Source: an uncultured Clostridia bacterium
Lineage (GTDB): Bacteria; Bacillota; Clostridia; Christensenellales; UBA1242
Reading direction: 5' to 3'
NCBI GenBank assembly: GCA_934746515.1
Contig: CAKVFH010000015.1
Location: forward strand, 1 to 27,027
DNA: 27,027 nucleotides
The position numbers and the translations under genes are program-made. A model generated the notes under the pieces. It worked only from the letters and a program-made list of their open reading frames with translations. It was not told where the DNA came from and did not search any database. Positions 15,343 through 23,078 of this stretch are shown here, one piece after another (position 1 is the stretch's first letter; the number at the start of each line of letters is the position of its first letter).

Positions 15343-15672
15343 ATGGGTAACAAATTTGGTGGTTTTGGCGGATTTGGTGGCGGCAATATGCAAGCTATGA
15401 TGCGTCAAGCACAAAAAATGCAACAAGATGCAATGAAGGCAAAGGAAGAACTTAACAACACAATTTTTGAAGGCACTGCAAGTGGCGGAATGGTTAAAAT
15501 TGAAATCAATGGTGCTTTTGAAATGCAAAGCGTAAAAATCAATCCAGCAGTTGTTGATAGCGATGATGTTGAAATGCTCGAAGACTTGATTGTTGCAGCA
15601 TATAACGATGCTAAAAGCAAAGCAGAAAGTGCTAAATCTGAAAAAATGGGCGCTCTTGGGGGTCTCGTTTAG
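15343..15672 (+). CDS. ybaB: YbaB/EbfC family nucleoid-associated protein
   Basis: Small DNA-binding protein (109 residues) that forms a tweezer-shaped dimer and is encoded between dnaX and recR in most bacteria. The N-terminus is Gly/Phe-rich (KFGGFGGFGGGN). It is followed by a long helix with MQAMMRQAQKMQQDAMKAKE, the typical Met/Gln-rich first helix, and the strand pair ASGGMVKIEINGAFEMQSVKI. The C-terminal helix carries LEDLIVAAYNDAKSKAES. The start follows AAGGAGATAAATT. Its stop TAG shares its G with the GTG start of recR, so the two are translationally coupled. Confidence 0.93.
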   Translation: MGNKFGGFGGFGGGNMQAMMRQAQKMQQDAMKAKEELNNTIFEGTASGGMVKIEINGAFEMQSVKINPAVVDSDDVEMLEDLIVAAYNDAKSKAESAKSEKMGALGGLV

Positions 15673-16268
15673 TGGATATAAATCAAATTGAACCAATCGC
15701 AAGACTGGTCAATGAGTTTTCAAAACTGCCAAGTGTTGGCAAGAAAACTGCTGAAAGATATGCTTATTCAATCATAAAAGCAAGCGACGAACAAGCCAAA
15801 GATTTCGCCGATGCCATTTTAAATATAAAAGCAAAGATTAAATTTTGCGAAGTGTGTGGAAACTACACAGAAACAAGTCCTTGCAAAATTTGCAGAGAGA
15901 GATCAGCAAAAGTTATTTGTGTGGTGAAAGAGCCAAAGGACGCAATGGCAATTGAAAAAACCGGCTCATTTAAAGGTCAATACCATATTTTGCATGGCAC
16001 AATCAATCCGCTTGCAGGCGTCGGCCCAAACGACATTAGAATAAAAGAGCTTTTGTCGAGAGTTAGCAACGGTCAAACAAGCGAAGTTATCATTGCCACA
16101 AACCCAGATGTTGAAGGCGAAGCAACCGCAATGTATATTTCAAAACTTTTAAAGCCGCTCGACATCAAGGTTTCAAGAATTGCTCAAGGTATTTCAATGG
16201 GAAGTGAACTTGAATATGCAGATGAAGTCACGCTGTCAAAAGCGTTGTCGGACAGAAAAGAAATGTAA
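15672..16268 (+). CDS. recR: Recombination mediator protein RecR
   Basis: Ring-forming DNA-binding protein that works with RecO in loading RecA at gaps. It is 198 residues, the normal length. The N-terminal helix-hairpin-helix region contains LPSVGKKTAERYAYSII. The zinc finger is CEVCGNYTETSPCKIC (four cysteines). The Toprim domain starts at ICVVKEPKDAMAIEKTG and includes HGTINPLAGVGPNDI and ATNPDVEGEATAMYI. The GTG start overlaps the ybaB stop by one base, with a GGGGG ribosome site ~10 nt upstream. A hairpin terminator overlaps its stop codon, making this the end of the dnaX-ybaB-recR unit. Confidence 0.95.
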   Translation: MDINQIEPIARLVNEFSKLPSVGKKTAERYAYSIIKASDEQAKDFADAILNIKAKIKFCEVCGNYTETSPCKICRERSAKVICVVKEPKDAMAIEKTGSFKGQYHILHGTINPLAGVGPNDIRIKELLSRVSNGQTSEVIIATNPDVEGEATAMYISKLLKPLDIKVSRIAQGISMGSELEYADEVTLSKALSDRKEM

Positions 16269-16284
16269 ACCACATTTCTTTTTT
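16256..16284 (+). terminator. Terminator overlapping the recR stop
   Basis: AAGAAATG (16258-16265) pairs with CATTTCTT (16273-16280), with the recR stop TAA in the 7-nt loop and TTTT following. Confidence 0.65.
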
Positions 16285-16312
16285 AATAGAATTTTATTTT
16301 CAAGGGGAAATT

Positions 16313-18040
16313 ATGGATTTTAAATATAACATGACACTTAAAGAGCTTAAAAAACGAACATCAAAAAGGCATTATAAACCTGTGAAATTTTTAAGCAGAG
16401 ATGACAAAGAAATCAAAGAATTATCAAAAGACGATTTAATGGTTTTGTGCCATTTGACAAGAGCGGCTTTCTTGATTGAAAAAGTGCAATTTCAGCTTGA
16501 AAATGTAAAAAATCCGCAAATTTTAGCCTTTTTAAACAAAGAAATTGAAAACGGCAGTGAAAAAGCAAAGCTTGCAAAAAGAATGTTTATGTCACAAAAA
16601 AGCAATTTTTCGCCAGACCTTGAAGGAAATCAAACAACGATTTTTAAAAATGTTAATGAGCCTTTGGGACAAGGATATTTTCCTGAAGACATCACCGCTG
16701 GTGAGTTTCATGAAATCTTAAACAAAATGATTGACTCTGGCAAAACACGAGAAGTTCAAGAGATTTTAAATCAGCGCTCGGTTGTAAAAAGAGACGGGCA
16801 AGAACTTAAGGCAATAGATTTTATTGTTGCATTTCCAGAGTTTAAAGAAGTTGCAAAAGAACTTGAGCTTGCCAAACAATTCTCTCATGATGAAAAGTTT
16901 AACAAATTTTTGGAGCTTCAAGTCAAGGCACTTGAAAAAGCAGATCCAATGCTTGATGCGTATGCTGACAAGGCTTGGTCTGAACTTGATGAAAAAACAA
17001 AGTTTGAATTCACAATCACAAGAGAGTGTTATGATGAGCGCTTGACAAAAACCATTTCAGATAATGATGAGTTATCAAAAAAGCTTGCCGACAACAACAT
17101 TACGGTTTATGCAAAAGATAGTCTTGGTGCGAGAGTTGGACTTGTTAATATTGAAGGCACAAAACTTTTAAACAAACTTAAAACACTTGTTAATATTTCT
17201 GAAAAGTTTATGCCATACAAAGAAGAATATGAACACAAAAAATCTGGAACCCTAAAGCAGATTGCCGTTGATGTTGATTTGATTGCTCTGACTGGTGAAG
17301 AAGGCGCATATCAAGCCGGCATTGTCACAGCGCAAAATCTTCCAAATAGTGATAAACTTGCATTCGCCGTTGGTGGTGGAAACAGAAATGTTTATCACAG
17401 ACAAGTTAGAAACAGTGGAAACAATAGCAAAAACTACAAAAAACTTATCGCTAAAGAATTTTGGAAATATTATAATCCTGAAGCAGATCACTGGGCTGTT
17501 ATCTGTCACGAAAACACCCATTCGCTTGGCCCAAAATCGAAAGAACTCGGAAAATTCTCTTCTATTCTTGAAGAATATAAGGCAGATATGGGAATGTATG
17601 CGTTTCTTGATGAGTTTAAATCAGAAAAATGTTTTTCTGATTTTGAAACAAAACAAATCATGGTTACAGGGTTGCTTCGTGGGTTTATGAAAGGCAAGCC
17701 AACGCTTGAGCAGGCTCACAAAACAAGGTCTCTCATGATTTGCAATCGTATGCTTTCAGAAAAAGCGCTAACTCTTGATGAAGAACAAAAACTACATTTC
17801 AATTTTGAAAAAATCAAAGCTTTAACAAAAACTATGCTTGCTGAAGTTATCAGAATTCAGATTGATGGCGACATCAAAAAAGCAGAAGAGTATGTTTCAA
17901 AATGGGCTGTTTGGACTGATGAAATTGAAAAGGTTGCAGAGATTATTAGAAGTTACAACAAAAAACTTAATGGTTATGTTGAAGATAGTCTTGCTCAAGA
18001 ATTTTTAAACCCAGATTTTGAAGCAAGTTTGAAAGATTAA
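16313..18040 (+). CDS. M49-like (dipeptidyl-peptidase III / NUDT3 C-terminal type) metallopeptidase
   Basis: A 575-residue cytosolic protein without signal peptide or membrane helix. The zinc-peptidase core is visible: ICHENTHSLGP with His399, Glu400 and His403, then LEEYKADMGM with Glu420-Glu421 and Asp425, about 20 residues later. The pair HExxH...GP and EExKAD matches the M49-related domain at the C-terminus of plant NUDT3-type proteins (HExCHGIGP and LEEAKADI), rather than classic DPP III, which has the longer HELLGH. AGIVTAQNLPN and FAVGGGNRNVYHRQV precede the motif, as in those proteins. Residues 1-250 are helical and unrecognised. No Nudix domain is fused. The ATG follows AAGGGGAAATT. 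It is a single-gene unit between two terminators. Peptidase substrate is unknown. Confidence 0.62.
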   Translation: MDFKYNMTLKELKKRTSKRHYKPVKFLSRDDKEIKELSKDDLMVLCHLTRAAFLIEKVQFQLENVKNPQILAFLNKEIENGSEKAKLAKRMFMSQKSNFSPDLEGNQTTIFKNVNEPLGQGYFPEDITAGEFHEILNKMIDSGKTREVQEILNQRSVVKRDGQELKAIDFIVAFPEFKEVAKELELAKQFSHDEKFNKFLELQVKALEKADPMLDAYADKAWSELDEKTKFEFTITRECYDERLTKTISDNDELSKKLADNNITVYAKDSLGARVGLVNIEGTKLLNKLKTLVNISEKFMPYKEEYEHKKSGTLKQIAVDVDLIALTGEEGAYQAGIVTAQNLPNSDKLAFAVGGGNRNVYHRQVRNSGNNSKNYKKLIAKEFWKYYNPEADHWAVICHENTHSLGPKSKELGKFSSILEEYKADMGMYAFLDEFKSEKCFSDFETKQIMVTGLLRGFMKGKPTLEQAHKTRSLMICNRMLSEKALTLDEEQKLHFNFEKIKALTKTMLAEVIRIQIDGDIKKAEEYVSKWAVWTDEIEKVAEIIRSYNKKLNGYVEDSLAQEFLNPDFEASLKD

Positions 18041-18048
18041 GCCACGAT

Positions 18049-18082
18049 AAAACCAACACAACAAAAGCTGCGTTGGTTTTTT
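18049..18082. terminator. Terminator after the M49-like gene
   Basis: AAAACCAAC (18049-18057) pairs with GTTGGTTTT (18072-18080), extended inward by CA/TG after one mismatch and followed by TTG. The left-hand A-run gives only a short U-run on the minus strand. Confidence 0.75.
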
Positions 18083-18107
18083 GTTTAGTGAAAGATTAAA
18101 ACTGATT

Positions 18108-18227
18108 TTATTTCGAATGCTTTGATTTTATAAAGTCTTTTAAGTTTTTTTCAATATCTTTTGTTTCTGATGAATATAATTTATTATGAGCGCTGACAGA
18201 AGCGCTCGTTGAAATATTGTTTTCCAT
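18108..18227 (-). CDS. Possible 39-residue small protein (or part of a small RNA)
   Basis: An ATG at 18227 opens 39 codons starting MENNISTSASVSAHNKLYSS and ending in a Lys-rich helix-like segment (DIEKNLKDFIKSKHSK). There is no Shine-Dalgarno sequence, but a minus-strand TATAAT lies ~26-31 nt upstream. The perfect hairpin at 18188-18207 encodes the Ser-Ala repeat. The frame may be chance; a small structured RNA is an equal possibility. No family is recognised. Confidence 0.2.
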   Translation of the reverse strand: MENNISTSASVSAHNKLYSSETKDIEKNLKDFIKSKHSK

Positions 18228-18329
18228 AATTTTAGTGTTTGCAGAACAATAAATTATATGCAAAATCGTTCCTTTCAAAATTCGTTAGAAAATAAATTGT
18301 TATGAAAAAGAAATTTCTGTCGAATAAAA

Positions 18330-18358
18330 TTGACAAATCAAAATTATTTTTGTATAGT
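18330..18358 (+). promoter_or_regulatory. Consensus promoter of the small membrane protein gene
   Basis: TTGACA (18330-18335), 17-nt spacer, TATAGT (18353-18358). Transcription would start near 18365, giving a leader of ~14 nt that consists almost entirely of the ribosome site AAGGAG (18365-18370). Confidence 0.8.
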
Positions 18359-18378
18359 AAAATCAAGGAGATAGAAAA

Positions 18379-18705
18379 ATGGTAGATAATGGTAAAGAAG
18401 TAAGAAAACAAATTTTAGACTGCATTGGTTGTATTGCCGCAGTTATAACAATCTTGACATATCTTGTTTTGTGCATCCACTCAACTTGGGCTTTCATTGA
18501 TGAAACAACAGTTCTTTTTAAAGTTCTTTTAATCATCAAAACATGGGCTCCACTTATTGTTGTTGGAATTGTTGGTTGGGAATTTGTTGCAGACAAAGGC
18601 TTGATTTGGAGAATTTTGTTCTACGTTTCAGTAGGTTTGGTTGTAATATTCATGTTCTTCCCAAACACTTGGAACCAATTTGTTGGTCTTGTTAATAACA
18701 AATAA
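18379..18705 (+). CDS. Small three-helix membrane protein of unknown function
   Basis: A 108-residue protein with three predicted membrane helices: residues ~14-38 (CIGCIAAVITILTYLVL), ~45-70 (LFKVLLIIKTWAPLIVVGIV) and ~75-94 (IWRILFYVSVGLVVIFMFF). The N-terminus is charged (VDNGKEVRKQ), and the tail is short (NNK). No motif identifies a family. It is a single-gene transcript with a near-consensus promoter, a very short leader and a strong terminator, so it is probably well expressed. It lies upstream of a PAP2-family membrane protein but is not in the same transcript. Confidence 0.75.
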   Translation: MVDNGKEVRKQILDCIGCIAAVITILTYLVLCIHSTWAFIDETTVLFKVLLIIKTWAPLIVVGIVGWEFVADKGLIWRILFYVSVGLVVIFMFFPNTWNQFVGLVNNK

Positions 18706-18712
18706 GATTTTT

Positions 18713-18753
18713 AAATAAGGCTTTGAAGTTTCTGCTTCTAGCCTTATTTTTTT
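18713..18753 (+). terminator. Terminator after the small membrane protein gene
   Basis: AAATAAGGCT (18713-18722) and AGCCTTATTT (18740-18749) form a perfect 10-bp stem, with an inner GAAG/CTTC pair in the loop and a T7-9 run. Confidence 0.88.
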
Positions 18754-18889
18754 ATGCAAATTATTTGTTTATCGCTGGCGGTTGTGATAGAATTACAAGC
18801 GTAAGTAAATATTAACAAAAAATTGTAACATTTTTATTTTGGGCGATTTAGCTAAAAAAACTTATTGTTTCAATTTAAAGGAAAAGAGA

Positions 18890-19651
18890 ATGAAAAAAAA
18901 TAAAAATTTGATTTTATCTATTGTGTTTTTTAGCTTGTTTGTTGTCTTTATGATTTTGGTGGCAGTTGTAGACAGACAGGCTATTGGCCCAAACAATTCA
19001 ATTGTTGGTTTTGCCACATTTAACAAATGGTTCGCAGATTTGGTGGGCGTTCACATGTTTCTTTACACAATCACAGACTGGGCAAGCATTTTGCCAACCG
19101 CAACAGCGCTTGTGTTTGCAGTGATTGGTGCTATTCAGCTTATCAAAAGAAAAAAACTAACAAAGGTTGATTCAAGCATTTTGATTTTGGCGGGATTTTA
19201 TTTTGTTGATCTCATCATTTATTTGTTCTTCAACAAAGTTGTAATCAACTATCGTCCAGTTTTGATTGATGGATTTTTGGAACCAAGTTTTCCTTCATCA
19301 ACAACACTTTTAAGTTTAACATTTATGATGTTTAGCATTTATCAAACCGACAGACTCATCAAAAACAAACCAGCAAGAATTTCAGTTAAAATCGCTTCAA
19401 TTGCACTTATGCTTTTCTTGGTTGTAGGAAGAGTAATTGCCGGTGTCCACTGGATTACTGATATCATTGCTTCATTGTCTTTATCATTGGGTTTGATTTT
19501 CTTGTATTACTATTTGTGTGAAATCTGCGCAGCGAAAGCAACCCAAAAAGCTACTGAAACTGAAGAACTTAACAAAAAAAATGAAGAAGAGTGTTTTGAT
19601 GAAAAATCAGCGGAAACAACAGAAAATAAATCTCAAAAATCAGCCAAATAA
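18890..19651 (+). CDS. PAP2-family membrane phosphatase-like protein
   Basis: A 253-residue integral membrane protein with about six helices and a Lys/Glu-rich cytoplasmic tail (~40 residues). PAP2 motifs are recognisable but altered: NKVVINYRP for C1 (one residue shorter than KX6RP), FPSSTT for C2 where the usual PSGH has lost its His, and GRVIAGVHWITD for C3 (Arg, His nucleophile and Asp kept). The enzyme class removes phosphate from lipids such as undecaprenyl pyrophosphate or phosphatidate. Start choice: ATG 18890 follows AAAGGAAAAGAG; a TTG at 18839 would add 17 residues without a ribosome site. The bidirectional terminator at 19713-19759 follows. Activity is uncertain because of the C2 change. 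Confidence 0.78.
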   Translation: MKKNKNLILSIVFFSLFVVFMILVAVVDRQAIGPNNSIVGFATFNKWFADLVGVHMFLYTITDWASILPTATALVFAVIGAIQLIKRKKLTKVDSSILILAGFYFVDLIIYLFFNKVVINYRPVLIDGFLEPSFPSSTTLLSLTFMMFSIYQTDRLIKNKPARISVKIASIALMLFLVVGRVIAGVHWITDIIASLSLSLGLIFLYYYLCEICAAKATQKATETEELNKKNEEECFDEKSAETTENKSQKSAK

Positions 19652-19712
19652 CATAGCAAAAATTCAAATCATTTTTCAAAAAAACAGAAATATGAAATAA
19701 AAATTTAAGCAT

Positions 19713-19759
19713 AAAAAAGACAACAGTAGGTGCCGAAAGGATAAAACTGTTGCCTTTTT
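19713..19759. terminator. Bidirectional terminator between the PAP2 gene and pgi
   Basis: AGACAACAGT (19718-19727) and ACTGTTGCCT (19746-19755) form a 10-bp stem. On the minus strand the only mismatch becomes a G-U pair and a T6 run follows, favouring pgi termination. The plus strand has CCTTTTTG. Confidence 0.78.
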
Positions 19760-19769
19760 GTTAGTAAAA

Positions 19770-21029
19770 TTATTTATTCAAAAGTTGTTTCATGTAGCTT
19801 TTGTATTGTTCAACGCCTGGTTGATTGAAAGGATTAACACCTAACAAGTAGCCACTTGTTGCGCACGCGAATTCAAAGAAATAAACCATGTAGCCGAAAT
19901 TGAATTCATTGATTTCATCAATATCAAACACAACGATTGGCACGCCTGCATCTTTGTGTGCTTGAATTGTTCCGTTTAAAGCAGCGTTGTTAATTTCGCT
20001 CATTGATTTGCCTTCCAAAAATTTGATAGGTGAGTCAAGAGCAAGGTTTGAAAGTGTGGTGTCTTTTGCTGGAGTGTTCACTTTTATAAATGTTTCACTG
20101 ATGATTGGAGTGCCTTGTTGAATAAATTGTCCAACAGAGTGTAAATCGGTTGAATAGGTGAGTGAGCCTACAAAAATACCTTTGCCGTCTTTGCCTTCGC
20201 TTTCATCAAAAAGTTGTTGAAGCCAAGCACCAAACGAAGATAGCTTTGAATTGAATGATGCGAAAAGTTCGACCTTTTTTCCAAGTTTTTTGTTTAGTAA
20301 ATGACGATAGATTGCATACTGGAAAGCTTGATTTTCTGCAACAGAATCATTTGATAAATCATGGAAAGCTTGAAGTGCACCTTCCATGATTTTCTTGATA
20401 TTGATTCCAGCGCAAGCAAATGGAAGCATACCAACAGAAGAAAGAACTGAATATCTTCCGCCCATAGAATCAGGAACGGTGAGAGTTTCAATGCCGTCTT
20501 GAGTTGCTCTTTGTCTCAAATACCCTTTGTTTTTGTCGGTTGTGAAGATTAAGCGCTTTTTATAATCGTTTTTATATTTATTTTTTAAAAATCTTTCAAC
20601 AATATTCAGTGTTGATAAAATTTCAACTGTTGTGCCAGATTTTGAAACAATGTTTACCGTTACATCTTTGTCTTTAAGATAGTCGAGTTTTTGCGAAAGG
20701 TCGCTATAATCAAAGTTGATGCCTGCAAAAATAACTTCAACTTTAGATTTGCTGTTTGCAAGCATGTCCATACCAGCCTTTGCACCAAGATAAGATCCGC
20801 CAATTCCAACAACAAGCAAAGCATCAGAATTTTCGTTTACCAGCTTTGCAAGTTTTTGAAGCTTTGCGAATTCTTTTTTGTCGTAATTCACTGGCCAATC
20901 AACCCAAGTTGTACCTTCACTATGGTCAGGATTGTGAAGTCTGTTTGAAATTTCTCTGACCCTTTTTTGATAATCTTTTGCAAAGATATCGCCTTGCTTA
21001 ACTCTGCAATTTTCTAAATTGATATTCAT
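19770..21029 (-). CDS. pgi: Glucose-6-phosphate isomerase
   Basis: Cytosolic glycolytic enzyme interconverting glucose-6-phosphate and fructose-6-phosphate. It is 419 residues from this start, a little below the ~450 of Bacillota Pgi. Visible are GIGGSYLGAKA (phosphate-binding SIS loop), VSKSGTTVEILSTL, the PGI signature region MGGRYSVLSSVGMLPFA, LFDESEGKDGKG, HSVGQFIQQGTP (catalytic His) and GVEQYKSYMKQLL. The ATG at 21029 follows GAAGGAGTTATT; an in-frame ATG at 21104 would overlap the ROK gene. It lies 37 nt after the ROK kinase, and the two are probably one transcript, giving consecutive steps from glucose. Confidence 0.95.
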   Translation of the reverse strand: MNINLENCRVKQGDIFAKDYQKRVREISNRLHNPDHSEGTTWVDWPVNYDKKEFAKLQKLAKLVNENSDALLVVGIGGSYLGAKAGMDMLANSKSKVEVIFAGINFDYSDLSQKLDYLKDKDVTVNIVSKSGTTVEILSTLNIVERFLKNKYKNDYKKRLIFTTDKNKGYLRQRATQDGIETLTVPDSMGGRYSVLSSVGMLPFACAGINIKKIMEGALQAFHDLSNDSVAENQAFQYAIYRHLLNKKLGKKVELFASFNSKLSSFGAWLQQLFDESEGKDGKGIFVGSLTYSTDLHSVGQFIQQGTPIISETFIKVNTPAKDTTLSNLALDSPIKFLEGKSMSEINNAALNGTIQAHKDAGVPIVVFDIDEINEFNFGYMVYFFEFACATSGYLLGVNPFNQPGVEQYKSYMKQLLNK

Positions 21030-21066
21030 AATAACTCCTTCAGTTAAAAATAAATTTTTTTGTGTT

Positions 21067-21990
21067 TTACTCAAACATACATCTTGCACCAAGTATTCCT
21101 GCATCGTTTAAAAATGTTGCTGGAACAACCTTAACTTTGGCATTCACATTCTTTAAGAACATGTTTTGATTTATATATTCTTCAAGTGGTTTTGTGAGTT
21201 TTTTGCCTTGCTTTGAAATTCCGCCGCCAATTATGATGAGTTCAGGCGGAAAAATGTTGCAAAGGTTCACAAGGTTCATGCCAAGGTCTTTTATGTAGTC
21301 GCTCAAAACATTCTTGATTGTTTCGTCGGTGTCGGCGAACTCAAAAACTGCCTTTCCGTCAACATTTTCAAGATTGTATTTTGTCCAAATTTTTGATTGT
21401 TTGTTTTCTTGCATGGCAAGTTTGGTTCTGTTTATAAGCGCTCTTGTGCTAACCAAAAAGTCCAAGCAGTCTTTGCAGGAATTGTCCATAAAATTGTGTC
21501 CGAATTCACAGGCGTAAGGCAAAGTGTCACGCAAAGGTTTTCCTTCAACGACAATCCCACAGCCAACTCCAGTTCCTAGTGTTATTAGTATGAAATTGTC
21601 ATGGTTTTTGCCAGCTCCCAAGCGCCATTCAGCAAGCGTTGCGAGCGCCGCATCGTTGCCAATTTTGATTGGAACAGCAATTGATTTTTTAAGTTTTTTT
21701 ACTATATCATATTCCGTTATGCCCATATTTGGGAGCATTTTTATCACTCCGGTTTTGCTGTTTACAAGCCCTGGCAAACCAATTCCAACGCCGCTTGATT
21801 CATTTAGTTTTAAGCCAGACTTTTCTTCCATGTTCTTAAAAAGAGCAATAAGAAGTTCCGCAAGATTGCCGTCTTGTTTGACCGAAACTGACGAGATTGA
21901 ATCAGAGCAGAGCAGTTTGTATTTTTTATCAACAATTCCGCCTTTGATGACAGTGCCGCCAACATCAGCACAAAAATAATAATTATTCAT
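21067..21990 (-). CDS. ROK-family sugar kinase (glucokinase-like)
   Basis: A 307-residue kinase likely to phosphorylate glucose or a related hexose with ATP. The N-terminal phosphate loop is ADVGGTVIKGGIVD, the ROK signature includes NDAALATLAEWRLGAG, and GTGVGCGIV follows. The zinc region has GHNFMD plus SCKDCLDFL, with only two cysteines in a shortened loop. The C-terminal adenosine motif is LIIIGGGIS. I chose ATG 21990, preceded by GGAAAAAAAATTT; an ATG at 22005 would add five residues but has no ribosome site. It is followed by pgi on the same strand, which supports glucokinase over an N-acetylhexosamine kinase or a repressor. No helix-turn-helix is present, so it is not a ROK regulator. 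Confidence 0.88.
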   Translation of the reverse strand: MNNYYFCADVGGTVIKGGIVDKKYKLLCSDSISSVSVKQDGNLAELLIALFKNMEEKSGLKLNESSGVGIGLPGLVNSKTGVIKMLPNMGITEYDIVKKLKKSIAVPIKIGNDAALATLAEWRLGAGKNHDNFILITLGTGVGCGIVVEGKPLRDTLPYACEFGHNFMDNSCKDCLDFLVSTRALINRTKLAMQENKQSKIWTKYNLENVDGKAVFEFADTDETIKNVLSDYIKDLGMNLVNLCNIFPPELIIIGGGISKQGKKLTKPLEEYINQNMFLKNVNAKVKVVPATFLNDAGILGARCMFE

Positions 21991-22027
21991 AAATTTTTTT
22001 TCCATAGATATAGAATAGCACAACAAT

Positions 22028-22057
22028 AAAAAAAAGACTAATTTTATTTAGTCTTTT
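22028..22057 (-). terminator. Terminator overlapping the LysR-family gene stop
   Basis: AAAAGACTAA (22032-22041) and TTAGTCTTTT (22048-22057) form a perfect 10-bp stem with a 6-nt loop. The minus strand continues with a T-run. The stop codon is inside the stem, so the ROK-pgi genes need read-through or a promoter in the remaining 37 nt. Confidence 0.75.
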
Positions 22058-22935
22058 GATGATAAAAATTCAATAAATTTTTTAGGTGCAAATGCCAGCG
22101 TGTCAATAATGTATCCAGAGTAAATATCAAGTTTTGGTGGAGCGAAAAGCACATTGAGTTTTTTGAGAGTGCCGGATTCAAGTTCGTCTTTGATATATTC
22201 TTCTTGGCAATATCCAACGCCATTTCCTTCCTTGACAAGTTTAATCATAGATTCAGTTGTCCAAGCTTCTATAACAGGGTTAATTTTAAGCCCAACAACA
22301 GAATTTTTCAAAAGCTTGATTTCTTCTGAACTCTGTGACGAAATGATTAGTGGAAGGTTGTTTATGTTTTCAATTCCGAAAGGTTTGTCGCTGTAAAATT
22401 TATCAGTGGTGAAAAAACAATGTGAATAAGATTTTAAATATTTGATGCTCATTGTTGATTTTTCAGTTATAATTGGCTGACTGTCAATAACAATGTCAAT
22501 GTTTTGTGTTTGAAGCATTGTGATTAAGTCTGCAACAGGTTTGCTGACAATTTCAATTTTAACATTTGGATATTTGCTTCTGAAATCTGTGATGATATCT
22601 GACAAAAACAAAACTGTTAAATATGAAGGAATTCCAATTTTAACGACGCCGGTTTTAAGCCCTGCCATATCTGAAATTGTGAGCTCACCTTTCCAAATTG
22701 AATTGAATGCACTCGAAATATATTTGTATAAGATGTCGGCTTCGCTTGTTGTGCTCATGCCATTAGACTTTTTGTAAAACAACTGAATGTTTAATTGTTT
22801 TTCAAGTTCTTTTATGTTGTGGCTGACTGCTGGTTGTGAAATATAAAGTATATCTGCAGCTCGTGAAATATTTTTTGTTTCATATACTACCAAGAAACTT
22901 TTGTAAAGATTGTAATTGATGTTTGAAAACTGCAT
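22048..22935 (-). CDS. LysR-family transcriptional regulator
   Basis: A 295-residue DNA-binding regulator. The N-terminal winged helix-turn-helix is FLVVYETKNISRAADILYIS followed by QPAVSHNIKELEKQLNIQLF, the classic LysR reading head. Residues ~90-295 form the periplasmic-binding-protein-like effector domain (VKIGIPSYLTVLFLSDII; then VDSQPIITEKS). The effector and targets are unknown. The start follows AAGGAGAAATGTT and a near-consensus promoter, and the gene has its own terminator, so it is mostly monocistronic. It lies upstream of ROK-pgi on the same strand rather than divergent from its target, unlike most LysR genes; folD and thyX lie upstream on the same strand. Confidence 0.9.
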   Translation of the reverse strand: MQFSNINYNLYKSFLVVYETKNISRAADILYISQPAVSHNIKELEKQLNIQLFYKKSNGMSTTSEADILYKYISSAFNSIWKGELTISDMAGLKTGVVKIGIPSYLTVLFLSDIITDFRSKYPNVKIEIVSKPVADLITMLQTQNIDIVIDSQPIITEKSTMSIKYLKSYSHCFFTTDKFYSDKPFGIENINNLPLIISSQSSEEIKLLKNSVVGLKINPVIEAWTTESMIKLVKEGNGVGYCQEEYIKDELESGTLKKLNVLFAPPKLDIYSGYIIDTLAFAPKKFIEFLSSKD

Positions 22936-22965
22936 AACATTTCTCCTTGTAAAATAAACATTGTT

Positions 22966-22994
22966 ATTATAAATAAAAATAATGAGAAAGTCAA
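22966..22994 (-). promoter_or_regulatory. Promoter of the LysR-family gene
   Basis: Minus strand: TTGACT (22994-22989), 17-nt spacer, TATAAT (22971-22966). The leader would be about 25 nt. Confidence 0.8.
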
Positions 22995-23023
22995 TAGCTA
23001 TAAAAGAAATTTATTTTTTCAAC

Positions 23024-23052
23024 AAAAAAACGGCATTTTCATGCCATTTTTT
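23024..23052 (-). terminator. Terminator after folD
   Basis: GGCAT (23032-23036) and ATGCC (23041-23045) with a 4-nt loop, flanked by A7 and T6 runs that extend the stem. On the minus strand it ends in T7. Confidence 0.8.
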
Positions 23053-23078
23053 GATAATTTTTTATTATTTTTGCGTTT

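Larger units (their letters stand above)
18083..18378. other. AT-rich intergenic region with a hairpin and a possible small minus-strand gene
   Basis: This stretch lies between the terminator and the small membrane protein gene. It holds a minus-strand 39-codon open frame (18108-18227), a perfect 7-bp GC-rich hairpin GAGCGCT/AGCGCTC (18188-18194 and 18201-18207, loop GACAGA) without a T-run, a minus-strand TATAAT (18258-18253), and the promoter of the next gene at 18330-18358. Nothing else is recognisable. Confidence 0.6.

Noticed and set aside
15328..15702. Minus-strand open frame of 124 codons across ybaB and the recR start
   Set aside because: It is antisense to two well-supported genes, and its composition (His/Cys/Phe-rich) is that of a shadow.
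18302..18385. Plus-strand 27-codon open frame starting MKKKFLSNK
   Set aside because: It runs through the promoter and ribosome site of the small membrane protein gene and has no ribosome site.
19728..19745. GGTGCCGAAAGG resembling a riboswitch core
   Set aside because: It is only the loop of the bidirectional terminator, downstream of both genes, with no supporting helices.
21030..21104. Upstream in-frame start for pgi at 21104
   Set aside because: It overlaps the 3' end of the ROK kinase gene, and GAAGGAG lies directly before ATG 21029.
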